The notes under the pieces: model-generated | What the model was told of the DNA's origin: nothing | Databases searched by the model: none | The model's input: only the letters and a program-made list of their open reading frames with translations | Source of the DNA: Candidatus Obscuribacterales bacterium | GTDB lineage: Bacteria; Cyanobacteriota; Vampirovibrionia; Obscuribacterales; Obscuribacteraceae | Length of the DNA stretch: 34,009 nt | Assembly (NCBI GenBank): GCA_021732025.1 | Contig: JAKFVU010000061.1 | Span: forward strand, 1-34,009 | Reading direction: 5' to 3' | Position numbers and translations under genes: made by a program | Shown: positions 6,822-15,559 of the stretch, piece by piece | Position numbering within the stretch: position 1 is the stretch's first letter | Layout: the number at the start of each line of letters is the position of its first letter

Positions 6822-9800
6822 TTAGTTATAGAGCCATACCCGGAGCAGAGAAAGTAGCCGATCGTAATCAACCGGCTTAGCCATATAGTCAGAGGCACCA
6901 GCATCTAAGCATTTTTCACGATCACCAATCATAGCCTTGGCAGTGAGGGCAATTATCGGTAATTTGGTGTACTTCATTTGCTTTCTAATTTCGCGAATGG
7001 CTTGATAACCGTTCATGTTAGGCATCATGATATCCATCAAAATACACTCCACGTCCGGGTTGGCTTCAAGCATTTCTATGCCTTTTCGACCGTCCTCAGC
7101 CTGCAAAATCTTGAGATTCTGCTTGGCCAGCATGTATTTCATGGCCATGATGTTGCGCGGATCGTCATCAACAATAAGGATGGTGCGATTAGCTAGGCTG
7201 GTGTCGTAAACCACTGCATTCTTGCCACTGGATGCCTGTGGCAAATTGTTCGCTGTAATTCTGGCAGCCGACTTGCCATTGCCGGAGCCGTTGCTGCGAG
7301 TACTTGTATCAATTCTCATATTCTTCAGCAATGTTTGACAAACCTGATCCATTGTCAAAACGGCTTCCAGAGCATCCTGGCTGTGCAAGCTAACTAGCTC
7401 TTCTTCTTGTTCTGAGCTGAGTTTAGTTGGACTGTGCACAACGATGGGCAAAGATTTCAATTTACGCGTTTCTTTTATAAAATCGAACCCGCTCATATCG
7501 GGCAGTTCGAAGGCAGTGACTACATAATCAATGGGCTGCTTTCCGATCGCTTCAATTGCTTCAGAGGCTGATTTTGCAGTATGAATAGAGAGGTCACCGC
7601 CAAGTAGCGCCGCTAGTTCACGCTGATGCTCTGGGTTAGGGTCAACCACTAATACATGCTTTTCTGGATTCTGTTTGAACTCAGCAATACTTGCTAGCAC
7701 TTCTTCAAGCGTCTCTTTAGTCACAGGTTTTTGAATAAAGCTGTGAGCTCCAAGACGAAGGGCCTTGCGGTCCTCACTATCAATTGAAATTAAGTGTACT
7801 GGTATATTTTTGGTAGTTAGATTGTGCTTCAGTTGATCAAGCACTGTCCAGCCCCATCCGTCCACGAGGTGAAGGTCTAGAGTGATTGCCAGAGGCTTGA
7901 ATTGACCTGCTAGATAGACTCCTTCCTCACCGCTGGCAGTAACGATTGACTTGAGATTTTGCACGGCGGCCAACTGTCTGAGCAATTTAGCAAACTGCAA
8001 ATCGTCTTCGACAATCAATACAACTTTATCGCCGGCCACAATGTTATTGCGATCATCTTCAACCGGCCCTGTCTGCACAGGGGTTCGATTAACCAAGCGC
8101 TCTAAAACCGTTTTTCTGCGCCTTTCGTAATCATCACGGGCAAGTTCTTCACTGCTTCCCATGGCGGTGTTGGCTGAGATGAAGAAGGTGAAGGTACTAC
8201 CATGTCCAGGCGCGCTATTAACAATCAAACGTCCGCCCAACAAGCTAGCTATTTCACGACTAATGGCTAAGCCTAGACCAGTGCCGCCATATTTACGACT
8301 GGTGGTACCATCGGCCTGCTGGAACGCTTCAAAGATGATTTGCTGCTTATCTTCACTGATACCAATGCCGGTGTCAGAAACAGAGAACGCCAATTCTGGC
8401 ACCAGACCAGGAACAGAACGAACCGCAAGGGTCACTCCACCAGTAGCCGTAAACTTGAAGGCATTCGAGAGGAGATTCTTGAGGATCTGATTGAGGCGCT
8501 TACCATCAGTGTAGAGGCTCTGTGGCAGACCAGGCTCAAGCTCAATGGTGAAGCTCAAGTCTTTGTTTTCGGCCACGTGCTTGAAGCCGCGTTCCATATC
8601 GTCGCGCAGGTCAGTCAAGAACACTTCACCAAGATCAAGAGTCATATTGCCTGACTCAATCTTCGAGAGGTCAAGAATATCGTTAATTAGCAAGAGCAAT
8701 TCAGAACCAGCGGCATGAACTGTTTCAGCGTACTCAACCTGGTCAGGGGTAAGATTGCCCTCATCGTTTTCAGCCAACAACCTTGAAAGGATGAGTAAGC
8801 TATTGAGTGGTGTTCTCAATTCGTGTGACATATTGGCCAGAAATTCTGATTTGTACTTAGAAGTAAGAGCGAGCTGCTTAGCTTTCTCTTCTACTGTAAT
8901 TCGAGCGGTTTCAATCTCTCGATTATTTTGCTCAACCTCTTTGTTTTGAATAGCAAGCAACTCTGCTTTTTCTTGCAACTGTTGGTTAGTTTGACGCAGC
9001 TCTTCTTGCTGTTCTGTCAGCAACACCTCAGACTGACGCAGTGTCTGAGCTTGCGACTCTAGACGTTTGTTGGTCTCAGTCAATTCTTGCTGTTGATTCT
9101 GCAATTCATGGGCTAATGATTGTGATTGTCTGAGCAAGTCTTCAGTACGGGTATTCGCTTCGATTGTGTTGAGAACGATACCAATTGACTCGGTCAATTG
9201 ATCTAGTAGATTCAAGTGGGTGTCATTGAACTCTTGCAGCGAGGCCAGTTCTATTACGGCACGCACCTGACCTTCAAACAAGACCGGCAAAACAACAATA
9301 TTGCGCGGTGCACTTTCACCAAGGCCAGAGGTTATGTGTACATAGTCTTCAGGCACATGCTGAAGCAATATTCGTTGCTTCTCAAGAGCGCACTGGCCAA
9401 TCAAACTCTCGCCCATACGGAAGCGATCACCGAGATTTTTGCGAGTGCGATAGGCATAGCTGCCAATCAATTTAAGACTATCTTCGCCACCTTCATGATC
9501 ACAAATGTAGAAGACACCATGTTGAGCTGATACCAGGGGCGACACCTCAGACAAAATCAAACTGGCAACTGTAAGCAAATCTCTTTGCCCTTGCAACATT
9601 CGAGTAAATTTGGTGAGGTTGGTCTTGAGCCAGTCCTGCTCAGTGTTCTTACGAGTAGTGTCTTTGAGGTTGAAGATCATCTCGTTGATATTATCTTTGA
9701 GTGCAGCAACCTCTCCCAACGCTTCCACCGAAATCGATCGAGTCAAGTCACCCTTGGTCACCGCTGTAGCAACGTCGGCGATAGCTCGCACCTGTGTCGT

Positions 9801-12050
9801 TAAGTTTGCAGCCAACTGGTTAACGTTGTCAGTCAAATCTCGCCACGTACCGGCAGCACCAGGCACTTTCGCCTGGCCTCCCAATTTCCCTTCTACTCCT
9901 ACTTCTCTTGCCACTGATGTTACCTGATCGGCAAAGGTGGCTAGAGTATCAATCATCTCGTTGATGGTGTCAGATAAGGCCGCAATTTCACCTTTGGCCT
10001 TCAACACTAGTTTGCGGTTGAGATCACCGTTAGCAACTGCGGTCACAACTACTGCGATACCACGCACCTGCCCGGTCAAGTTACCGGCCATCGAGTTCAC
10101 GTTATCGGTAAGGTCTTTCCAAATACCGCCAACACCACTTACTTGTGCTTGGCCACCGAGCTTACCTTCGGTACCTACTTCACGAGCCACCCGTGTAACT
10201 TCTGATGCAAATGAACTGAGCTGGTCAACCATGGTGTTAATGGTATTTTTCAGCTCTAAGATTTCGCCTTGTACATCTACTGTAATCTTCTTAGAGAGGT
10301 CGCCGTTTGCTACAGCCGTCGTTACTTCGGCAATGTTTCGCACCTGACCTGTAAGGTTACCGGCCATCGAGTTGACGTTATCAGTTAAGTCTTTCCAGGT
10401 ACCAGAAACACCTTTTACATAGGCTTGGCCACCGAGTTTCCCTTCGGTACCTACTTCACGCGCTACCCGAGTTACTTCTGCGGCAAATGAGCTGAGCTGG
10501 TCAACCATGGTGTTGATTGTGTTTTTCAGCTCTAAGATTTCGCCTTTAACATCTACTGTAATTTTCTTACTGAGATCGCCTCGAGCAACCGCCGTGGTAA
10601 CGTCGGCAATATTTCGCACTTGGTCAGTCAAATTGCCAGCCATAGAGTTGACGTTGTCAGTTAAGTCTTTCCATGTACCAGAGACTCCTTTAACTTGAGC
10701 TTGACCACCGAGGTTACCTTCAGTTCCTACTTCACGAGCCACCCGGGTTACTTCTGAGGCAAACGAACTGAGCTGGTCAACCATGGTGTTGATTGTAATT
10801 TTCAGTTCTAAAATTTCGCCCTTAACATCAACTGTAATCTTCTTACTGAGGTCTCCGTTAGCAACAGCAGTTGTCACCTCGGCGATGTTTCTTACCTGCG
10901 AAGTGAGGTTTGAGGCCATGTAATTTACTGAGTCGGTCAAATCTTTCCAGGTGCCGGCCACCCCTTTTACTTTGGCTTGACCTCCTAGTTTACCGTCGGT
11001 ACCTACTTCTCGAGCAACCCGCGTTACTTCTGAAGCGAACGAACCGAGTTGATCAACCATGGTGTTGATCGTAATTTTCAGCTCTAAGATTTCGCCTTTA
11101 ACATCTACTGTAATTTTCTTGCTCAGATCACCGTTAGCTACCGCTGTGGTCACGTCAGCAATATTTCGCACTTGGGCTGTGAGGTTACTGGCCATTGAAT
11201 TAACGTTATCGGTCAAATCTTTCCAAGTACCAGATACACCTTTTACTTGCGCTTGGCCGCCGAGCTTTCCGTCGGTACCTACTTCCCTTGCTACCCGCGT
11301 TACTTCTGAAGCGAAGGAGCCAAGCTGGTCAACCATTGTGTTGATGGTATTTTTTAGCTCTAAAATTTCGCCTTTAACATCTACTGTAATTTTCTTGGAA
11401 AGGTCACCGGTTGCCACAGCCGTTGTCACTTCTGCGATGTTTCGCACCTGAGCTGTAAGGTTGCTGGCCATCGAATTAACTGAATCAGTCAAATCTTTCC
11501 ATGTACCCGAGACGCCCTTTACCTGGGCTTGGCCGCCGAGCTTTCCTTCAGTACCTACTTCTTTAGCAACCCGTGTCACTTCTGAGGCGAAAGAGCCAAG
11601 CTGTTCGACCATAGTATTGATGGTTTTAGCAGTGCGTAAAAATTCGCCTTTAAGAGGAGTACCCTCAATTTCTAATGACATGGTCTGACCCAGGTCACCT
11701 TTGGCCACTGAGCCGATAACCCGTGCCACTTCGGTTGTAGGTCTAACAAGGTCACCGACAAGCGTATTAACAGCTGTTATGGCTTTTGCCCAGCAACCGC
11801 CGGCATCACCAAGTTGCGCCCTGTGAGTAATTTTTCCTTCGCGACCGACAATATTGCCGATACGTTGAAGTTCATTTAAAAGGCGCTCGTTCAGCTCCAC
11901 AACATCGTTGAAAGCCTCAGCAACTTCACCGCTCACGCCAGTTGAATCGAGGGGCATCCTTGTCGAAAAATCACCACGCTTCACTCCGCGAAGAGCCTTA
12001 AGTAATGGTCGAGCGTCAACCTGAAAGGCACTGTCAGCTACTGTGGCCAT
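6822..12050 (-). CDS. soluble poly-HAMP/GAF hybrid histidine kinase with three receiver domains
   Basis: 1742 residues, with no membrane segment, so cytoplasmic. Residues ~1-800 are a ladder of HAMP-like units: a divergent first unit ([10 protein letters not shown]), then eight GDL units, most reading [13 protein letters not shown], each paired with a [18 protein letters not shown] half. The repeat length is 92 residues (276 bases). A GAF domain (~820-960) and a Gln/Glu-rich coiled coil (~960-1060) follow, then HisKA with His1076 in [10 protein letters not shown] and an ATPase domain (N box [24 protein letters not shown]). Three receivers end it: REC1 with D1392, REC2 with Ala1513 in place of the Asp, and REC3 with D1673 (LMDIMMP). 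The layout resembles fungal group III (Nik1/Os-1) osmosensing kinases and their bacterial relatives. AAGGAGAT lies seven bases before the ATG. The HPt partner is probably the REC-HPt protein downstream on the same strand. Confidence 0.93.
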   Translation of the reverse strand: MATVADSAFQVDARPLLKALRGVKRGDFSTRMPLDSTGVSGEVAEAFNDVVELNERLLNELQRIGNIVGREGKITHRAQLGDAGGCWAKAITAVNTLVGDLVRPTTEVARVIGSVAKGDLGQTMSLEIEGTPLKGEFLRTAKTINTMVEQLGSFASEVTRVAKEVGTEGKLGGQAQVKGVSGTWKDLTDSVNSMASNLTAQVRNIAEVTTAVATGDLSKKITVDVKGEILELKNTINTMVDQLGSFASEVTRVAREVGTDGKLGGQAQVKGVSGTWKDLTDNVNSMASNLTAQVRNIADVTTAVANGDLSKKITVDVKGEILELKITINTMVDQLGSFASEVTRVAREVGTDGKLGGQAKVKGVAGTWKDLTDSVNYMASNLTSQVRNIAEVTTAVANGDLSKKITVDVKGEILELKITINTMVDQLSSFASEVTRVAREVGTEGNLGGQAQVKGVSGTWKDLTDNVNSMAGNLTDQVRNIADVTTAVARGDLSKKITVDVKGEILELKNTINTMVDQLSSFAAEVTRVAREVGTEGKLGGQAYVKGVSGTWKDLTDNVNSMAGNLTGQVRNIAEVTTAVANGDLSKKITVDVQGEILELKNTINTMVDQLSSFASEVTRVAREVGTEGKLGGQAQVSGVGGIWKDLTDNVNSMAGNLTGQVRGIAVVVTAVANGDLNRKLVLKAKGEIAALSDTINEMIDTLATFADQVTSVAREVGVEGKLGGQAKVPGAAGTWRDLTDNVNQLAANLTTQVRAIADVATAVTKGDLTRSISVEALGEVAALKDNINEMIFNLKDTTRKNTEQDWLKTNLTKFTRMLQGQRDLLTVASLILSEVSPLVSAQHGVFYICDHEGGEDSLKLIGSYAYRTRKNLGDRFRMGESLIGQCALEKQRILLQHVPEDYVHITSGLGESAPRNIVVLPVLFEGQVRAVIELASLQEFNDTHLNLLDQLTESIGIVLNTIEANTRTEDLLRQSQSLAHELQNQQQELTETNKRLESQAQTLRQSEVLLTEQQEELRQTNQQLQEKAELLAIQNKEVEQNNREIETARITVEEKAKQLALTSKYKSEFLANMSHELRTPLNSLLILSRLLAENDEGNLTPDQVEYAETVHAAGSELLLLINDILDLSKIESGNMTLDLGEVFLTDLRDDMERGFKHVAENKDLSFTIELEPGLPQSLYTDGKRLNQILKNLLSNAFKFTATGGVTLAVRSVPGLVPELAFSVSDTGIGISEDKQQIIFEAFQQADGTTSRKYGGTGLGLAISREIASLLGGRLIVNSAPGHGSTFTFFISANTAMGSSEELARDDYERRRKTVLERLVNRTPVQTGPVEDDRNNIVAGDKVVLIVEDDLQFAKLLRQLAAVQNLKSIVTASGEEGVYLAGQFKPLAITLDLHLVDGWGWTVLDQLKHNLTTKNIPVHLISIDSEDRKALRLGAHSFIQKPVTKETLEEVLASIAEFKQNPEKHVLVVDPNPEHQRELAALLGGDLSIHTAKSASEAIEAIGKQPIDYVVTAFELPDMSGFDFIKETRKLKSLPIVVHSPTKLSSEQEEELVSLHSQDALEAVLTMDQVCQTLLKNMRIDTSTRSNGSGNGKSAARITANNLPQASSGKNAVVYDTSLANRTILIVDDDPRNIMAMKYMLAKQNLKILQAEDGRKGIEMLEANPDVECILMDIMMPNMNGYQAIREIRKQMKYTKLPIIALTAKAMIGDREKCLDAGASDYMAKPVDYDRLLSLLRVWLYN
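9673..11604 (-). repeat. seven 276-bp tandem units encoding the HAMP ladder
   Basis: The segment TCAACCATGGTGTTGAT or a close variant recurs at 10225, 10501, 10777, 11053 and 11329, and weaker copies align at 9673, 9949 and 11605, always exactly 276 bases apart. Units differ mostly at third codon positions in places and are near-identical for 60-70 bases elsewhere, a mosaic that suggests duplication with later exchange between units under protein-level selection. Confidence 0.9.
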
Positions 12051-12233
12051 TTAACACATCTCCTTGATGCTTCGTATTCGGTTTTGGCGAACTCTTATGG
12101 TGTACTAATCAATAAGTATTTAGTCAAAAAGACACCAGTATAAAACTACGCCAGCCTGAGTGGAAAGCGAAGACCAGGAAAGGGTGCGAAAGTTCCCATT
12201 TTCCTGAAGTTATTTGTGAACTTTTCTTAATAT

Positions 12234-12425
12234 CTAGAAGAATGGCCTTGGTGCCACGAAATAAGCCAATACGCCAAGCAGCAATATAACTAAGAGCCCT
12301 GTTGCAGCAACAAGAAATGTCGACAAGTTGATCACTTTGTCTGCTGCAAAGAGCTTGTTGAAAACAGAAAATTCACTTCTATCGAGTTGACTGCCTTCTA
12401 ACCGCTCATGTCTTACCTGATTCAT
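12234..12425 (-). CDS. small single-span membrane protein, unknown
   Basis: 63 residues from the ATG at 12425. The frame also allows a GTG two codons earlier. The SD-like GAGGTG sits directly ahead of the ATG, overlapping the GTG option. The N-terminal 35 residues are polar and charged. One membrane helix spans ~36-58 (LSTFLVAATGLLVILLLGVLAYFV), followed by PRPFF. Topology is likely N-in or a simple anchor. It begins 11 bases after the nucleotidyltransferase stop codon, implying co-transcription and coupling. I do not recognise a family. Confidence 0.6.
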   Translation of the reverse strand: MNQVRHERLEGSQLDRSEFSVFNKLFAADKVINLSTFLVAATGLLVILLLGVLAYFVAPRPFF

Positions 12426-12435
12426 AGTCACCTCG

Positions 12436-13524
12436 CTAACTCGCCACTGCTTTGACTTTCGCCAGTGAATGTCGCCGCACCGCCAGACTTTCTACTGTAG
12501 TCAATGTCTTACTTTGCATTAACGCCTGACCTTCTAGTACGGTATTAGGCGCCAAGATGGTACCGGTGGTCAAAATACAGTCATACACATATGAACCAGC
12601 GCCAACTTTAGAATCAGACCAGACAATCGAATCTATTAGGCAAGCACCTGATTCGATGGTGCAATTATCACCAATCACTACATGACCAATGAACTCCACG
12701 TTTGATCCAATAGTGACGTTTTTGCCCACAAGCACGGTGCCGCTAACGCTTCTTTGTACTCCTCTAGCTAAATCAAGATCTGAGCCAAACTTAGTGCCTG
12801 ATCCAGAATGAATTAAACCATCAAGAGCATCAAAGGTAGTGCGCTTATAACTAGCAAGCGTGCCTATATCAGACCAGTAGCCTTCCAGCCGAACACCGTT
12901 TATTGGTAGACCTTTTTGCAAGAGCTGGGGAAAGAGTTGCTTGCCAAACATATATATTCCGCTCTCTGGTATATGCTCAAAAATTTCAGGCTCGAATACA
13001 TATATACCGATAGAGGCCAAGCGGGAGGTAGTTTCACTAGCTTTGGGCTTTTCCTTAAAGCCACTAATGAAGCCATCTTGGTTTAGCTCAACTATGCCAA
13101 ATTGTTCTACATTTTCAACTTCTTGCAAGGCAATGGTGGCAATTGCACCACTGCGTTTGTGCTCTTTGATCAAGTGAGTGAGATTGATGTCTGTGACAAT
13201 ATCGCCCATGAGCACAACAAAGGTGCCTTCTTCAAAAAAGCTCTTGCACGCCCGCAAGCCACCGGCATCGCCGCTTAAAACCGGCTCCGTCACGTAATGA
13301 ACATCATAAGACTCTAAGGCAGGCTTGACCTTCTCAGCCAGATGGAAAAGGTTAGCAGCCACTTCGTTAATTCCGTGTTTTTGCAAAAGGCGCAGTACAT
13401 GCTCCATTACAGGCCTGTTGCCAATCGGAACTAGTGGTTTAGGTAAAAGCTGAGTCAATGGATCAAGTCTACTTCCGGCACCGGCGGCGAGGATCATCGC
13501 TCTGACATTGCAATCGTTATACAC
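12436..13524 (-). CDS. NDP-sugar pyrophosphorylase-like nucleotidyltransferase
   Basis: 362 residues. The N-terminal ~235 residues are a sugar-1-phosphate nucleotidyltransferase (mannose-1-phosphate guanylyltransferase/glucose-1-phosphate thymidylyl- or uridylyltransferase superfamily): MILAAGAGSRLDPLTQLLPKPLVPIGNRP holds the nucleotide loop (residues 10-38) with K29, GDIVTD the metal Asp, GFKEKP the sugar-phosphate Lys, and GYWSDIGTLASY the closing motif. Residues ~250-345 are a left-handed beta-helix (VLVGKNVTIGSNVEFIG, VVIGDNCTIESGA), probably for oligomerisation. The start is GTG 13524 with AGGAG six bases upstream. Starting at the internal ATG (codon 10) would cut the fold's first strand. 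The nucleotide and sugar are not decidable from sequence. It is divergent from the GT20-like gene, and a donor-sugar supply role is an inference. Confidence 0.88.
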   Translation of the reverse strand: MYNDCNVRAMILAAGAGSRLDPLTQLLPKPLVPIGNRPVMEHVLRLLQKHGINEVAANLFHLAEKVKPALESYDVHYVTEPVLSGDAGGLRACKSFFEEGTFVVLMGDIVTDINLTHLIKEHKRSGAIATIALQEVENVEQFGIVELNQDGFISGFKEKPKASETTSRLASIGIYVFEPEIFEHIPESGIYMFGKQLFPQLLQKGLPINGVRLEGYWSDIGTLASYKRTTFDALDGLIHSGSGTKFGSDLDLARGVQRSVSGTVLVGKNVTIGSNVEFIGHVVIGDNCTIESGACLIDSIVWSDSKVGAGSYVYDCILTTGTILAPNTVLEGQALMQSKTLTTVESLAVRRHSLAKVKAVAS

Positions 13525-13570
13525 TATATTCTCCTGCTACCTAAAATTTGCCCATCCATTTGTTTGGTGA

Positions 13571-13586
13571 TGTGACTGAAGTCACC
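13571..13586. promoter_or_regulatory. CRP/FNR-like palindrome in the divergent sugar-gene promoter
   Basis: TGTGA-CTGAAG-TCACC, matching the CRP-type pattern TGTGA-N6-TCACA at nine of ten informative positions, with inner symmetry GTGACT-GA-AGTCAC. It sits in the 150-base gap between the divergent nucleotidyltransferase (start 13524) and the GT20-like gene (start 13675), so a single regulator could control both. No CRP-family gene is in the window. Confidence 0.45.
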
Positions 13587-13674
13587 TCCAACAAGTTCCC
13601 AAATGAAAATGGAACTTCTCTAACAAATGTAAGTCTGGAGCACAGATCAGGTCGGATCTACAGGAGTGCTGCAA

Positions 13675-14988
13675 ATGAATATTGTTTCGCACGATGGTCC
13701 AGGAAGAGAGGGCGCCATAACAACGGCCTTGGAGCGCATGCACAAGTCTGGCGGCCGCAATCAAACCTGGTGGTACCTCGCTCAAGATCAGATTAAATGC
13801 CTGAGCAAAAGTGCCGTCAGACATATCGCCAGCGAGACTATACCTGCGCCGGTAGGTGATTCACACTACCGCTTTTGCTATGAATTCATTTGGCCTGTAA
13901 TGCACGGCCTTGCCGATCAAGTTACATATGTAGAAGAAGACTTTTTCTTATTTAAACGGCATAACGCAATTTTTGCCGCCCAGATTGAGCGTCAGCAAAG
14001 TCATGCTCCCTACTTTGTACAAAATTATCAACTAGCTCTGCTGCCCAAGTTTCTTAAGAACGATGGTCGCGAATCCGCTATGTTCTGGCAAATTCCATGG
14101 CCAAGTAGTATCTGCAGCGAGCATCTGCCAGCGGTAATAGAAATTGCTCAATCGCTTCTCAAAGCGAAAGCACTTGCTTTTACGACCCAAGAGTATGCAG
14201 ACAATTTCAACAATTTTGTCGATTGCCACCTACCTTTTATAAATAGTTCTCGCGCTTTTGGCCATGTGGCAGATGTAATAGTGGCACCACTTGGAATAGA
14301 TCTTGATCATTGGACAACACGAGAGCTAACTGCAGCAAATGACGTGGCAGGAGAGATTTCAACCCCTTATGTCCTCTCCATAGAAAAAGCTGATCTATCA
14401 GCAGGAACCATGCAAAGACTAAAAGCCATTGATTTATTCTTTGCTCGCCATCCCGAACTGCAAGAGAAAATCACTTTTGTCCAGGTCATTTCGCGCTCTA
14501 ATCCCGGTATCAAAGCCTTCGATAAATATTGGAAAGACTGCCAAGAAGAAATAGCTTCACTCACAGAAAAGTATGCCACAGATAGCTGGCAGCCACTGGT
14601 TTCAATTACCCAAGGGTTGAACAGTGACCAGATGGCACAGCTATATAGACAAGCTGCTGTCTTGCTCGTTACTGCTTCGGCTGGTCACAATCTAACGGCT
14701 AAAGAGTACCTTGCTTGTCAGACCAAAGAAAATCCAGGCATTGTGGCACTCTCAAACAGTGCTGGTGTAGCAGAAGAGATTGGCCGATATGCCATTACCT
14801 TTAATCCTGATGACATTGACGCCATAGCTGATGCCACCATGCGCTGCATTATGATGCCAACACCGATGAGACTGAGACGATATCTTAGACTGAAGCAATT
14901 GCTGCAGCAAAATACTCTGGAGATGTGGTGTGGTACCTTCAGCAAGCTAATGTGCAGCGACCAAGCTGAGATTGCCGAAGTCGGTTAA
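13675..14988 (+). CDS. GT20 (trehalose-6-phosphate synthase fold) protein with altered active site
   Basis: 437 residues from ATG 13675, eight bases after CAGGAG. The frame also opens with GTG 13666, which overlaps that ribosome site. The whole length aligns by eye with OtsA: YRFCYEFIWPVMH (~65-77), YFVQNYQLALLP (113-124), MFWQIPWPSS (136-145), VIVAPLGIDLDHW (201-213), IEKADLSAGTMQRLKA (236-251), SAGHNLTAKEYLACQ (335-349). Family-typical contacts are changed: the HDYH Asp is Asn117, the loop His is Gln139, the Arg and Lys that bind the donor phosphate are Lys238 and Ala243, and the DGMNLVAKE Asp is Ala336, while Asn339, Lys343 and Glu344 remain. It is therefore a GT20-family protein of uncertain activity: a non-standard donor or reaction, or a pseudo-enzyme. 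The context (sugar nucleotidyltransferase, stress genes) suggests a compatible-solute or glycan role. Confidence 0.72.
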   Translation: MNIVSHDGPGREGAITTALERMHKSGGRNQTWWYLAQDQIKCLSKSAVRHIASETIPAPVGDSHYRFCYEFIWPVMHGLADQVTYVEEDFFLFKRHNAIFAAQIERQQSHAPYFVQNYQLALLPKFLKNDGRESAMFWQIPWPSSICSEHLPAVIEIAQSLLKAKALAFTTQEYADNFNNFVDCHLPFINSSRAFGHVADVIVAPLGIDLDHWTTRELTAANDVAGEISTPYVLSIEKADLSAGTMQRLKAIDLFFARHPELQEKITFVQVISRSNPGIKAFDKYWKDCQEEIASLTEKYATDSWQPLVSITQGLNSDQMAQLYRQAAVLLVTASAGHNLTAKEYLACQTKENPGIVALSNSAGVAEEIGRYAITFNPDDIDAIADATMRCIMMPTPMRLRRYLRLKQLLQQNTLEMWCGTFSKLMCSDQAEIAEVG

Positions 14989-15060
14989 ACCTGGAACAAA
15001 TCGGCGACAATCCGGTCAACATTGACGGACTTTAAAACGAATACAAAAGGGGAATGACTC

Positions 15061-15474
15061 ATGCACATCAGTTTAAATCAATCACAGTTAGGGAAACTGT
15101 TTCTAGCACTTACTCTAATTTCGTTGGCGACAACTGCTTGCAGTCAACAATCGCAAGAGCTTTCTGAGCGCGAAAAAGATATCGACAAGCAAAAAGAAGT
15201 ACAGATGAAAGTAGTCGAGCGTACCACCGACGAATTGAAAGAATCAGTAGAGCGTCAAAAAGAACAGAATCTACAAGCTATTGAAGTGAACAAGAAGCAA
15301 CTTGATATCGAGAAAGCTAACCTCGACGCTCAGAGTAAAGAAGTAAAAGAGAGCACATCTTTTGTCAAAAAGAATCTAGACAAACAAGCTGACGAATCGA
15401 AAAAGATTGTGGACAGAAATGCCCAAGTGGCTAAGGATGGCTTGAAGGACATAGTTAGAGCAAACTCTAACTAA
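15061..15474 (+). CDS. lipoprotein with long coiled coil
   Basis: 137 residues. A lipoprotein signal (GKLFLALTLISLATTAC) places the lipidated Cys at position 27, followed by SQQSQ. The rest is almost wholly charged helix with heptad-like spacing, rich in Lys, Glu, Gln and Asp (ELSEREKDIDKQKEVQMKVV... DAQSKEVKESTSFVKKNLDK), so it should form a coiled coil in the periplasm or at the outer membrane. AGGGGA lies seven bases before the ATG. No family is recognised, and a structural or stress-envelope role is only a guess. It ends at a perfect palindromic terminator shared with the convergent vWA gene. Confidence 0.7.
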   Translation: MHISLNQSQLGKLFLALTLISLATTACSQQSQELSEREKDIDKQKEVQMKVVERTTDELKESVERQKEQNLQAIEVNKKQLDIEKANLDAQSKEVKESTSFVKKNLDKQADESKKIVDRNAQVAKDGLKDIVRANSN

Positions 15475-15498
15475 GATTAGGGCTTCTCCAGTATCTAT

Positions 15499-15530
15499 AA
15501 AAAAGTAGTTTCCATGGAAACTACTTTTTT
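15499..15530. terminator. bidirectional intrinsic terminator
   Basis: A perfect 32-base palindrome centred on CCATGG: AAAAAAGTAGTTTCC and its exact complement ending in TTTTTT. It sits between the convergent lipoprotein (+) and vWA (-) genes and gives a T-run on either strand. Confidence 0.9.
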
Positions 15531-15559
15531 TATTGTCTCTAAGCATGAACTAAGAGAAC

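Noticed and set aside
9937..10347. 136-codon open frame on the plus strand within the HAMP ladder, with similar ones at 11059-11451 and 10507-10698
   Set aside because: They are antisense to the highly supported kinase gene and reappear at the repeat period because the repeat DNA itself is periodic. No ribosome site or domain supports them.
12060..12233. Possible promoter (TTGACT) and AAAGTTC/GAACTTT stem in the gap around the kinase start
   Set aside because: The -10 is poor and the stem loop is too wide to be convincing.
13582..13824. 80-codon minus-strand open frame overlapping the GT20-like gene start
   Set aside because: Antisense to a well-supported gene with a proper ribosome site, and it spans the divergent promoter.
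15015..15047. Possible promoter TTGACG with TACAAA ahead of the lipoprotein gene, overlapping GTCAA-CA-TTGAC
   Set aside because: The 14-base spacer is too short for a standard sigma-70 promoter, and the small palindrome alone is weak.
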